64,000 nt of DNA, taken from the NCBI GenBank assembly GCA_019155185.1, contig CM032815.1, forward strand, positions 1 to 64,000, in the 5' to 3' direction. Below the pieces are notes generated by a model. That model made no database searches. It was not told where the DNA came from and worked only from the letters and a program-made list of their open reading frames with translations. Of this stretch, positions 1 to 11,400 are shown piece by piece (positions within the stretch are counted from its first letter, which is position 1; each line of letters starts with the position of its first letter). The translations under genes and the position numbers were made by a program. The DNA comes from Beaufortia kweichowensis (lineage: Eukaryota > Chordata > Actinopteri > Cypriniformes > Gastromyzontidae).

Positions 1-2450
1 TTAAATCCTAACTTCCTAACTTCCTAGTAACTTCAACTCCTAACTTTCTAACTTTAACTTTAACCTAAATTTTAACTTCCCAACTTAAATTCCTAACTTT
101 GCACTTTAACTCCTAACTTAAATTCCCAACTTCCCAACTTTAACTTTAAATTTTAAATTCTAACTTTCTAAACCCCAATTCCTAACTTTAACTTTAACTC
201 CCTAACTTTAACTTTAACTTTTAACTTTAACTTTAAATTTCTTAAATTTAACTTCCTAACTTTTAAATTCCAACCTAACTTTAACTTCCTAACTTTAACT
301 TTAACTTCTAACTTGCTAACTCTAACTCTAACTTTTCTAACTTCAGCAACCTTAACTTTATCTAACTTCTAACTTTTAAATTTCTTAACTTTAACTTTTA
401 ACTAAATTCCTAACTTGTAACTTTAACTTTCTAACTTTCTAACTCCTAACTTCCTAACTAAATTTAACCTAACTTAACCTTTAACTCCTAACTTCCTAAC
501 TTTAACTTCCTAACTTCTAACCCCTAACTCTAACTTACTAACTTAACTTCTAACTTTCTAACTTAACTTCTAACTTTCCTAACTTTCTAACTTCCTAACT
601 TTAACTCCTAACTTTAACTTCCTAACTTTAAATTCCTAACTTTAACTTTAACTCCTAACTTCTAACTTTCTAACTCCTGTAACTTCTAACTTTCTAACTC
701 TAACTTTAACTTCCTAACTTTAACTTTTAACTTTAACTCCTAACTTTAACTTTAACTCCTAACTTTAACTTTCTCCTAACTTCTAACTCTTAAATCCTAA
801 CTTCCTAACTCTTAACTTCCTAACCTAACTCCTAACTTCTAACTTCTAACTTAAATTTTTTAATTCCTAACTCCTAACTTCAAACTCCTAACTTTAACTA
901 AATCCTAACTTTAACTTCCTAACTTCTTAACTCCTAACTTTAACTTCTAACCTCCTAACCCTAACTTCTAACTCCTAACTTTAACTTCTAACTTCCTAAC
1001 TCCTAACTCCTAACTTCTAACTCTAACTTTAAACTCCTAACTCCTAACTTCCTAACTTCCTAACTTCTAACTTTAACTCCTAACTTTCTAACTTTTAACT
1101 CCTAACTCCTAACTCCTAACTCTTTAACTCCTAACTTCCTAACTTAAACCTAACTTTAACTCCTAACTCCTAACTCCTAACTCCTAACTCCTAACTTCCT
1201 AACCTAACTCCTAACCTTAACTTTAACTCCTAACTTTAACTCTAACTTTCTAACTTCCTAACTAACTTAACCTAACTTAACTTTAACTTTAACTCCTAAC
1301 TCCTAACCTTCTAACTCCTAACTCCTAACTTTAACTTCCTAACTTTTAACTCCTAACTTTAACTCCTAACCCTAACTTCTAACTCTAACCTAACTCCTAA
1401 CTTCCTAACTTCTAACTCTAACTTCTAACTCTAAATTTCTAACTTTAACCCTAACTCCTAACTCCTAACTCCTAACTTAATAACTTTAACTCCTAACTTA
1501 ACTCCTAACTTCCTAACTTAACCTAACTCCTAACTCTTAACTTTAACTTTAACTTCTAACTCCTAACTTTAACTCCTAACTCCTAACTTTAACTCCTAAC
1601 TTCCTAACTTCTAACTTCCTAACTCTAACTTTAACTCCTAACTTCTAACTCCTAACTCCTAACTTTAACTTCTAACTTCCTAACTCCCAACTCCTAACTC
1701 CCTAACTTTAACTAACTCCTAACTCCTAACTTCCTAACTTCCTAACTCCTAACTTTTAACTTTAACTTCTAACCTAACTTCCTAACCCTAACTTTAACTC
1801 CTAACTTCCTAACTCAATCTTAACTTCCTAACTCCTAACTCTAACTTTAACTCCTAACTTTAACTCTAACTCTCCTAACTCCTAACTTAACTTTAACCTT
1901 AACTTCCTAACTCCTAACTTTCTAACTCCTAACTCCTAACTCCTAACTTCCTAACCTAACTAACTCCTAACTCCTAACTCCTAACTTTAACCCTAACTCC
2001 TAACTTAAACTCCTACTTCCTAACTCTTTAACCTCTAACTCCTAACTCCTAACTTTAACTCTAACTTCTAACCTCTAACTCCTAACTTTAACTCCTAACT
2101 CCTAACTTCCTAACCCTAACTTTAACTTAACCCCTAACTTTAACTTTAACTTTAACTCCTAACTAACTTTAACTAACTTCCTAACTCCTAACTCCTTACT
2201 TTCTAACTTTAACTAAACTTTAACTCCTAACTCCTAACTCTAACTTTAACCCTAACTCCTAACCTTCCTAACTCCTAACCCCTAACCCTAACTTAACTAA
2301 CTCCTAACTCCTAACTTAACTCCTAACCCCTAACTCCAACTAACTTTAAATCCTAACCCCTAACTCCTAACTCCTAACCTCTAACCCTAACTTTAAACTC
2401 CTAACTTAACTCCTAACCTTAAATCCTAACTTCTAACTCCTAACTCCTAA
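1..2450. repeat. Outer telomere-like array, T-rich degenerate units
   Basis: Almost every base belongs to short units ending in TAA, mostly CTTTAA, CTTCCTAA, CTCCTAA and CTTAA. On this strand and at the left edge, that is the orientation of a left chromosome end (C-rich strand reading inward). Canonical CCCTAA is rare here. The unit length wobbles between 5 and 8 bases. No genes are present. The array is either a degenerate telomere or a telomere whose outer part was poorly base-called or assembled; the sequence alone does not decide. Confidence 0.85.
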
Positions 2451-5400
2451 CTCCTAACTCCTAACTCCTAACTCCTAACTCCTAACTCCTAACTCCTAAC
2501 TCCTAACTCCTAACTCCTAACTCCTAACCCTAACTCCTAACTCCTAACTCCTAACCCTCCAACCCTTAACCCCAACTCCTAACTCCCAACTTAACCCTAA
2601 CTCCTAACTCCTAACTCCTAAACCTAACTCCTAACTCCTAACCCCTAACTTCTAACCCTAACTCCTAACTCCTAACTCCAACTCCTAACCTTAACTCCCA
2701 ACTCCTAACTCCAACCAACCCTAACTCCTAACTCCTAACTCCTAACCCCTAACCCCTAACTCCTAACTCCTAACTCCTAACCCCTAAATCTCTAACTCCT
2801 AACTCCTAACTCTAACCCTAACCTTAACTCCTAACTCTAACTCCTAACTCCTAACTCCTAACCCTAACTCCTAACTCCTAACTCCTAACCCTAACTCTAA
2901 CTCAACTCCTAACCCTAACTCCTAACTTTAACCCTAACTCCCTAACTCCTAACTTTCTAACTCCTAACTTAACTCCCTAACTCCTAACTCCTAACCCTAA
3001 CCTAACCCTAACCTAACTCCTAACCTCCTAACTCTAACTCTCCTAACTCCTAACTCCTAACCCTAACTCCTAAACCCTAACTCCTAACCCCTAACCTTAA
3101 CTCCTAACTCCCAACTCCTAACTCTAACTCCTAACTCCTAACTTCCTAACTCCTAACTCCTAACTCCAACTAACCTAACTAACTCCTAACTCCCTAACTT
3201 AAATCCTAACTCCTAACCCTAACCCTAACTCCAACTCCCTAACTCCTAAACTCCTAACTTCTAACTCCTAACTCCTAACTCTAACTCTCTAACTCCTAAC
3301 TCCTAAACTCCTAACTCCCAACCCTAACCCTAACTCCTAACTCCCAACCCTAACCTCCTAACTCCTAACTCCTAACTCCTAACTCCTAACCTTCTAACTC
3401 CTAACTCCTAACTCCTAACTCCTAACTCCTAACTCCTAACCCTAACTCCCAACCTTTAACTCCTAACTCCAACCCTAACTCTCCCAACCCTAACTCCTAA
3501 CCCTAACTCTAACCCTAACCCTAACTCTAACCCTAACCCCTAACTTTAACTCCTAACTCCTAACTAACTCCAACTCCAACCTCTAACTTTAACTCCTAAC
3601 TCCAACCCTAACTAACCCTAACTCCTAACCCTAACTCCTAACTCTAACCCTAATCCCAACCCTAACTTTAACCTTAACCTAACCCTAACTCCTAACTCCT
3701 CCTAACTCCTTTAACTCTAACTCCCTAACCTCTAACTCCTAACTCCTAACTTCCTAACTCCCTAACTCCTAACTCCTAACCCTAACCCTAACTCCTAACC
3801 CTAACTCCTAACTCCTAACCCTCCTAACTCCTAACTCCTAACTCCTTAACTCCTAACCCTAACTCCTAACCCTAACTCCTAACCCTAACTCCTAACCTTA
3901 ACTTAACTCCTAACTCCCAACCCCTAACTCCTAACTCCTAACTCCTAACCTCTAACCCTAACTCCTAACTCCTAACTCCTAACCCCTAACCCTAACTCCT
4001 AACCCTAACCCTAACTCCTAACTCCTAACTCCTAACTCCTAACTCTAACTCTCCCTAACCCTAACTCCTAACTCCTAACTCCTAACCCTAACCTCTAACC
4101 TAACTAACCCTAACTCCTAACTCCTAACTCCTAACTCCTAACTCCTAACCCTAACTCCTAAACCCTAACCCTAACCCTAACTCCTAACTCCTAACCCTAA
4201 CTCCTAACTAACCTAACTCCTAACTCCTAACTCCTAACCCTAACTCCTAACCCTAACCCCCTAACTCCTAACTCCTAACTCCTAACTCCTAACTCCTAAC
4301 TCCTAACTCCCTAACTCCTAACTCCTAACCTCCTAAACTCCTAACTCCTAACTCCCTAACTCCTAACTCTAACTCCTAACTCCTAACTCCTAACTCCTAA
4401 CCCTAACTCTAACTCCTAACTCCTAACTCCTAACCCTAACCCTCCTAACTCCTAACTCCTAACTCCTAACCCTAACTCCTAACTCCTAACTCCTAACTCC
4501 TAACTCCTAACTCCTAACTCCTAACTCCTAACCCTAACTCCTAACTCCTAACTCCTAACTCCTAACTCCTAACTCCTAACTCCTAACTCCTAACCCTAAC
4601 TCCTAACCCTAACTCCTAACTCCTAACTCCTAACCTAACTCCTAACTCCTAACCCTAACTCCTAACTCCTAACTCCTAACCCTAACTCCTAACTCCTAAC
4701 TCCTAACTCCTAACCCTAACTCCTAACTCTAACCCTAACTCCTAACTCTAACTAACCCTAACCCTAACCCTAACTCCTAACTCCTAACTCCTAACTCCTA
4801 ACTCCTAACCCTAACTCCTAACTCCTAACTCCTAACTCCTAACTCCTAACTCCTAACTCCTAACCCCTAACTCCTAACTCTAACTCCTAACCTAACTCCT
4901 AACTCCTAACTCCTAACTCCTAACCCTAACTCCTAACTCCTAACTCCTAACTCCTAACTCCTAACCCTAACTCCTAACTCCTAACTCCTAACTCCTAACT
5001 CCTAACTCCTAACTCCTAACTCCTAACCTCCTAACTCCTAACTCCTAACTCCTAACTCCTAACTCCTAACTCCTAACTCCTAACTCCTAACTCCTAACTC
5101 CTAACTCCTAACTCTAACTCCTAACCCAACCCTAACTCCTAACTCCTAACTCCTAACTCCTAACTCCTAACCTCTAACTCCTAACTCCTAACTCTAACTC
5201 CTAACTCCTAACTCCTAACTCCTAACTCCTAACCCTAACTCCTAACTCCTAACCCTAACTCCTAACTCCTAACTCCTAACTCCTAACCCTAACCCTAACT
5301 CCTAACTCCTAACTCCTAACCTAACTCCTAACTCCTAACTCCTAACCTCCTAACTCCTAACTCCTAACTCCTAACCCTAACCCTAACTCCTAACTCCTAA

Positions 5401-5985
5401 CCCTAACTCCTAACCCTAACTCCTAACTCCTAACTCCTAACTCCTAACTCTAACTCCTAACTCCTAACTCCTAACTCCTAACTTAACCTCTAACTCCTAA
5501 CTCCTAACCCTAACCCTAACCTCTAACCTCTAACTCCTAACTCCTAACTCCTAACTCCTAACTCCTAACTCCTAACTCCTAACCCTAACTCCCTAACTCC
5601 TAACTCCTAACTCCTAACCCTAACTCCTAACCTCCTAACTCCTAACTCCTAACTCCTAACTCCTAACTCCTAACCCTAACTCCTAACTCCTAACTCCTAA
5701 CCCTAACTCCTAACTAACCTCCTAACCCTAACCTAACTCCTAACTCCTAACTCCTAACTCCTAACTCCTAACTCCTAACCTAACTAACTCCTAACTCCTA
5801 ACTCCTAACCCTAACTCCTAACTCCTAACTCCTAACTCCTAACTCTAACTCCCTAACCCTAACCCTAACTCCTAACCCTAACCCTAACTCCTAACCCTAA
5901 CCCTAACCCTAACCTCCTAACTAACCCTAACTCCTAACCCTAACCCTAACCTAACCCTAACTCCTAACCCTAACCCTAACCAAAA
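2451..5985. repeat. Inner telomere-like array, CTCCTAA/CCCTAA units
   Basis: This is a more regular continuation of the outer array. The dominant unit is the 7-mer CTCCTAA, interspersed with the vertebrate telomere unit CCCTAA. Canonical CCCTAA becomes commoner towards the inner border, for example 5,840-5,980. Long runs of identical 7-mers occur, for example 2,430-2,525 and 5,040-5,110. No coding potential is seen. Confidence 0.9.
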
Positions 5986-6261
5986 AATGACTAACCCTTA
6001 ACCTCCTAACTCCTAACCCTCACTAACTCCTAACTCCTAACCCTAACTCCTAACACACCAAAATCCTAACTCCTAACCCTAACTCATAAAAACCTGACTA
6101 AGTCCAACTCCTAACTCCTAACGACCAACTCCTAACTCAGCAAACTCCTGACTAACCCAAGTCACTTAACTCCTAACTCATAAAAATTTGACTAAGTCCT
6201 AATCCTAAAAATATGACCCCACAAGACCGACTCACAATGATGTGACAGAGTCCAATGCACT
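5986..6261. other. Array-to-satellite transition
   Basis: Blocks of telomere-like units are interrupted by short non-repeat words such as AAAAATGACTAA, GACTAAGTCC and TAAAAATTTGAC. These words are fragments of the neighbouring satellite, so the zone reads as telomeric and satellite DNA mixed at the border. Confidence 0.6.
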
Positions 6262-7127
6262 AAAATGACTAAGTCCGACACAAAGAACTTGGGGTGCAAT
6301 ACTATATCTTGGCACCTGATGGTGCTAGAGCGACCAAACTTGGTACCATGAATCCTAACCCTCACTAAGTATCCTCACCAAATTTCAGATCTCTAGCCAT
6401 AAGTCAAATTGAAGTTTAATACCTAGAGGTTCCAAACCATGTGCATATGATAGAGGGCCCCCAAATTAGTATATATACCGACTTTCAGCCTTCTAGGACC
6501 TTCAGGGACGAAGTGCACCCCTTAGGGGTGCACTTTCGCATTTATCCCTATATACATACCCCTAACCCTAAAAATGACTAAGTCTAACACAAACAACTGG
6601 AGGTGCAATACTATATCTTCGCACCTGGTGGTGCTAGAGCGACAAAACTTGGTGCAGTTACTCAGGGCGGCCCACTAAGTATTCTCACCAAATTTCAGCT
6701 CTCTAGGTATAACTCAAATGGAAGTCTAATACCTAGAGGTACCAAACCATGTGCATATGACTGGGGGCCCCACAATTAGTATATATAACGAATTTTAGCC
6801 TTCTAGGACCTTCAGGGACGAAGTGCACCCCCCCTCTTAGGGGGTGCACTTTCGCATTTATCCCTATATACCTAACCCTAACCCTAAAAATGACTAAGTC
6901 CACCACAAAGAACTGGGGGTGCAATACTATATCTTCGCACCTGGTGGTGCTAGAGCGACAAAACTTGGTGTAATTACTCAGGCCGGCCCACTAAGTATCC
7001 TCACCAAATTTCAGCTCTCTAGGTATAACTCAAATGGAAGTCTAATACCTACAGTTTCCAAACCATGTGCATATGATCGGGAGCCCCCCAATTAGTATTT
7101 ATACCGAATTTCAGCCTTCTAGGACCT
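6262..7127. repeat. Subtelomeric satellite, about 312 bp unit, 2.8 copies
   Basis: Units begin at AAAATGACTAAGTC near 6,262, 6,571 and 6,887, giving spacings of 309 and 316 bp. Each carries GGTGCAATACTATATCTT, a CACCTGRTGGTGCTAGAGCGA box, TCACCAAATTTCAG and AACCATGTGCATATGA. The first two units contain a small hairpin (GTGCACCCC...GGGGTGCAC, near 6,512-6,533 and 6,811-6,850) and end in CCTAACCCTAA, so telomeric units are part of the satellite monomer. The third unit is cut off at 7,127 by an inverted telomeric run. Open reading frames across it are chance. Confidence 0.85.
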
Positions 7128-7145
7128 GGGTTAGGGTTAGGGTTA
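7128..7145. repeat. Inverted short telomeric run (GGGTTA)3
   Basis: Three GGGTTA units follow directly where the third satellite unit breaks off. They run opposite to the terminal array, which reads CCCTAA on this strand. Confidence 0.85.
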
Positions 7146-7631
7146 AAAAAGAAATAAAGAAATAGAAAAAGAAATGGTAAAACAGCCATTATGAAGGTGT
7201 ATTCCGAGTACTGTTAACTAAACATTAGCCCCCATTGACTTTTAAACAGACACAAAACCAAACACCTTCACTTATTGTGTTCCACTAAAGAAAGGTCATG
7301 TACACATTTTGAACAAGATTAGGGGATTAAAGTGTGAAGTACACCATTAAACTTCTGTCTACATACAAAGCTTATCTATGAACTAAGTTGAGCAAATGAC
7401 AGAAGTATTGCGATTTATTTAAAATAAACAGTTTTTAGCAACTGTAACGTTACAAATACAGGGTGTTCTACAGTATTTCCAACAAAAGACATTAAATATC
7501 ATTTACCTGAAGATCAGAATAAATCACAATGAGCCTAGTTGGTTTACACATAATAGGAATTTATTTTAGTAGCAGAAGCAACAGAGTGACAGTGACAAAA
7601 CACCAGTAAAAAATAATGTACAATATACTGT

Positions 7632-8047
7632 ACAGACAATGTGCAAAATGGCAAAGATACAATAAATATACAATCTACAGACAACATGCAAAATGGCAAA
7701 GATACAATAAACAATTTACAATCTACAGACACTGTGCAAAATGGCAAAGACGCAATAAACAATTTACAATATACAGACACAGTGCAAAACTCCAAAGATG
7801 CAATAAACAATTTACAATATACAGACAATGCGCAAAATGGCAAAGATACAATAAATATACAATATACAGACAACATGCAAAATGGCAAAGATACAATAAA
7901 CAATTTTCAATCTACAGACACTGTGCAAAATGGAACAAACTAAACAATTTACAATATACAGACACTGTGCAAAATGGAACAAAATAAACAATTTACAATA
8001 TACAGATAAAGTGCAAAATGGCAAAGGTGGCAAAATAAACAAATACA
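7632..8047. repeat. Minisatellite, 45/48 bp unit, about 9 copies
   Basis: Units start ACAGACA and continue through TGCAAAATGGCAAAGA and CAATAAACAATTTACAAT. Most are 48 bp and some are 45 bp because AACAATTTA is replaced by ATATA. Units 1-2-3 differ in AATGTGC, AACATGC and ACTGTGC, and units 5-6-7 repeat nearly the same series, so there is a higher-order period of about four units. Because 45 and 48 are multiples of three, several frames stay open on both strands. Those frames simply mirror the repeat. Confidence 0.9.
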
Positions 8048-8435
8048 GTAATGTAAAACTAAAGTATACTTGCCTTAGATTCTGTGTGTACGCATGCGTG
8101 TGTATTGCAGTACTGGCAGTGCGCTGTAAATGACAAGTCACTCATGAACCACAATATAGAGCTGCTGCAGTCTCTAAAAACAGATCAAGAGCAAACAGAT
8201 TTTAGCACTGCAGCAGTTGAGAATTAGAAACTGAAAAATAAATTAACTATACTTTGGTAAAGAGATGAGTCTTTAACACAACATTGTTTATGACCTTGAC
8301 ACACACTTTAAAGTATGATATCCATCATTGCTATATAAAAAGGCAGCAACCATTCTTGGTATAGATCTTAAATATAATATTACACAAACAACGTCTTCTA
8401 TAGTGAACGCATCATTAAACAAGTGTTCAATCTAC

Positions 8436-11400
8436 CTGCAGAGTAAAGATCAAAGCCCAATAAAACACCTGAACCAGCCCATCACAGTCTTACAGTTCAC
8501 TTGACTAACAGACAGGTGTTTACTGTGGCTGGAGCTAAACTCTTCAGGAGCTGAACATCTCTACATATAAAATTTAACCCACGTCATAAAATCTACTGCA
8601 GACAATTTTTCAAAGAATCAAAACTTTACGCCCAAGTAAAAATATTCATAAAATCAAACTTTATGCAAATGCATATTGGAGCAGAATATCATAACGGTAA
8701 ACAAAAGGATTCTGAAACATAACCAGTGTGAAAACATGCAGCCTACATACAAAATAATCTACTTATACACCATGAACCAATGTCTGCAATTTGTCCCTAC
8801 ACCAATTTCATTATTATTTTTGCCCAAACAAACAACAACAAGTAAAAGTATACTTCCCTCTGACTGATTCTGATGAGCTGACAAACATTTTTATTGGTGT
8901 ACAATTATCCAAAAACCCACATATGAAACCAATTCTGGTCGGACAACCACAAAAAACAAGACAGACATACATCATCACATTCAAAAAATTAGTTTGTATA
9001 AAAGGAAGACTCACTCAGATCAGGAATGACAGCTTTCTTTGTGCAGCAAGACCTGGAAGTAACACAACCATTTTGTTTGCATTACTTAATGCATTTCAAT
9101 TCTTCAAAACATCAAATTTTGTCAGTGGTAAATAACATGAGGAACAGACCAAATATAAACATTCACTGATAACCCAGAGATCTTTAACAGATGAGACCTT
9201 CAAATTCAGTGATCAAAAATCATTCCATTGACACAGATTAAATGAAACAAATGTTTAGAGTTTAGATCAAACCACAAACTAATACAGCTGTTATTTGCAA
9301 GTGAACTGTAAGACTGATTGGCTGGGTTAGGGTTTAATCAGGGTTAGAGCAAAAGTCTGCAGTAAGGTTGATCTGCTAGAGTAAAACTAAACGGTCTTAG
9401 AGAAAAACAACATGTTGAACTCCACTTTCACAACCAACAGGCAGTTTACCAGAGATGACCTGCAATGAACAGCCATGTACAAAAAGAAATTAGACTGTCA
9501 AGTAGCAAGAGAAAACAAACACCATTGTGTGGCTGGTCAGTGGACACCAGCGGGTAGTCATACGGTTTGCTCAGCAGAAGTAATAATCTTTGTAAACTAG
9601 GTACAGACGTTCAGTCACTGAAAGACATGCAGACTGTGATCAGTAAAGTTTAAATCTTGTTAACAGCTGATGAAGACTTTTACAGTGTCATGAGACTGAT
9701 CTTTAGTAAACGGATGTACAGAAATCATGTTAGGGTTATTAGCAGAAGTGAAATGGATTTAGATAACTCATCATTCTGTTTTAATGTCATTGTTCAGTGG
9801 ATTCACAGGCAGACATGCAGATATTAATACAAGATTGGTCATCACATCAGTAAGTACACAACAGCAGTTTACTCCGACTTGATGCTCCTAAACAGCATCA
9901 ACAGCAATCACCTACATATCTGATGGGGAAAGTGTTTTAAACTAAAACCAAAGGGTATAGAGTAACCTTTTAAAAGGGATAGTTCACACAAATCACAATT
10001 ACTTTCACTAACTCATTAGTGTAGATAAAAATCTGTATTATCCAGTAACTGTCTGCACAGTACAGCAGTGAATCAGGATCTAAAGCTGAAGCTGCAGCAG
10101 TCTCTAATAACCTAGAGGAAGGCAGATAAAGCACCACCACACATTACAAAAGAACACGTTTATACTGAACAACGACAACAACTATTGAATTGACAAGACA
10201 AGCATAAAGTTGTGAAATTTACAACAAAAGTGCAGTAATCGACTTCAAGCTTAATAAAGTGAGATTTTGAGTTTTGACAAACCAAAGCAGCAAAGATTTA
10301 AAGTTGTGAATTTGTATTGTTCTTAACAATATTCTGTTCAATATATTGTTTTTTTTCCCCATTGTGTCTTACAGTCCTGGAGTGTAATGCAGTCTGCAGT
10401 AAGTGAGGTGATGACCGTAATCCTCATCATCTGTACGTTACAGGCAGGGATGAGCAGCTGACAGACGTCACACATGAATCTGGATCAAAGCTGGAGCTCC
10501 TGCAGTCTCTAGTAACCTCATGAACATGCAGAAATAGGAAAGCAAACAAATGTTAAAACGATAATTACGAATGAGTATATTGAACATTGGCCTCAATTGA
10601 CTTAAATTACACAAACACAAAAGCAGACAAAAATAGAAGTTCTAGTTCTAGAAGTTCACAAGTTATAGAAAACAACATTTTGAACCACATAGGGCAGAGA
10701 GTTGGAAGACACTCACTAAGACCCCTTTCTTTGTGCAGCAAGAGCTGGAACATGACAATTATGCGTGCATTACTTAATGCATTTTAATTCCTGAATGTCT
10801 AAATATTAAATTGTGTCAGTGGTAAATAACATCAGGAACAGACCAAATATAAACATTCATTGATTATCTGGAGATCTTTAACAGATGAGACCTTTAAATT
10901 CCGTGATATAATTCTATCAACACCAATTTGAAATGTAACAAGCAGTTCAGATTACAAATACTGTGATTTTACCTCCTCCATGACATTTACCTTCCTGAAG
11001 AGTTTAGATCAAACCACAAACTAACACATCTTTTATTTTTAACTGACCTGTAAGACTGTGATGGGCTGGTTCAGGTGTGTTCAATCAGGGTTGAAGCAAA
11101 ACTCTGCAGTAAGGTCGAAAGCATTTACAAAGAAATTAAACTGCCAAAAGTGACAAGAGAAAAAATAAACCACAATTGTGTCGCTGATTAGTGGACACCA
11201 GCAGATAGAGACACGGATTGCTCTGCAGCAGTTATAATCCTTGCATACAGACCTGCAGAAATTCATTCAGTGAAGTTTACATCATTATCTTAACAGCTGA
11301 TGAGCAGTTTAACTGTGTGACATCTTACAGCGATGAAGTCGTATATACGCTATAAACTCACCATTCTGTCCTGATGTCATCGTTCAGTTAATTCACACGC

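Noticed and set aside
7544..8141. Several 100-120 codon frames on both strands, or a CRISPR-like array
   Set aside because: The 45/48 bp minisatellite keeps frames open automatically. The units are contiguous without unique spacers, so it is not a CRISPR array, and the genome is a vertebrate.
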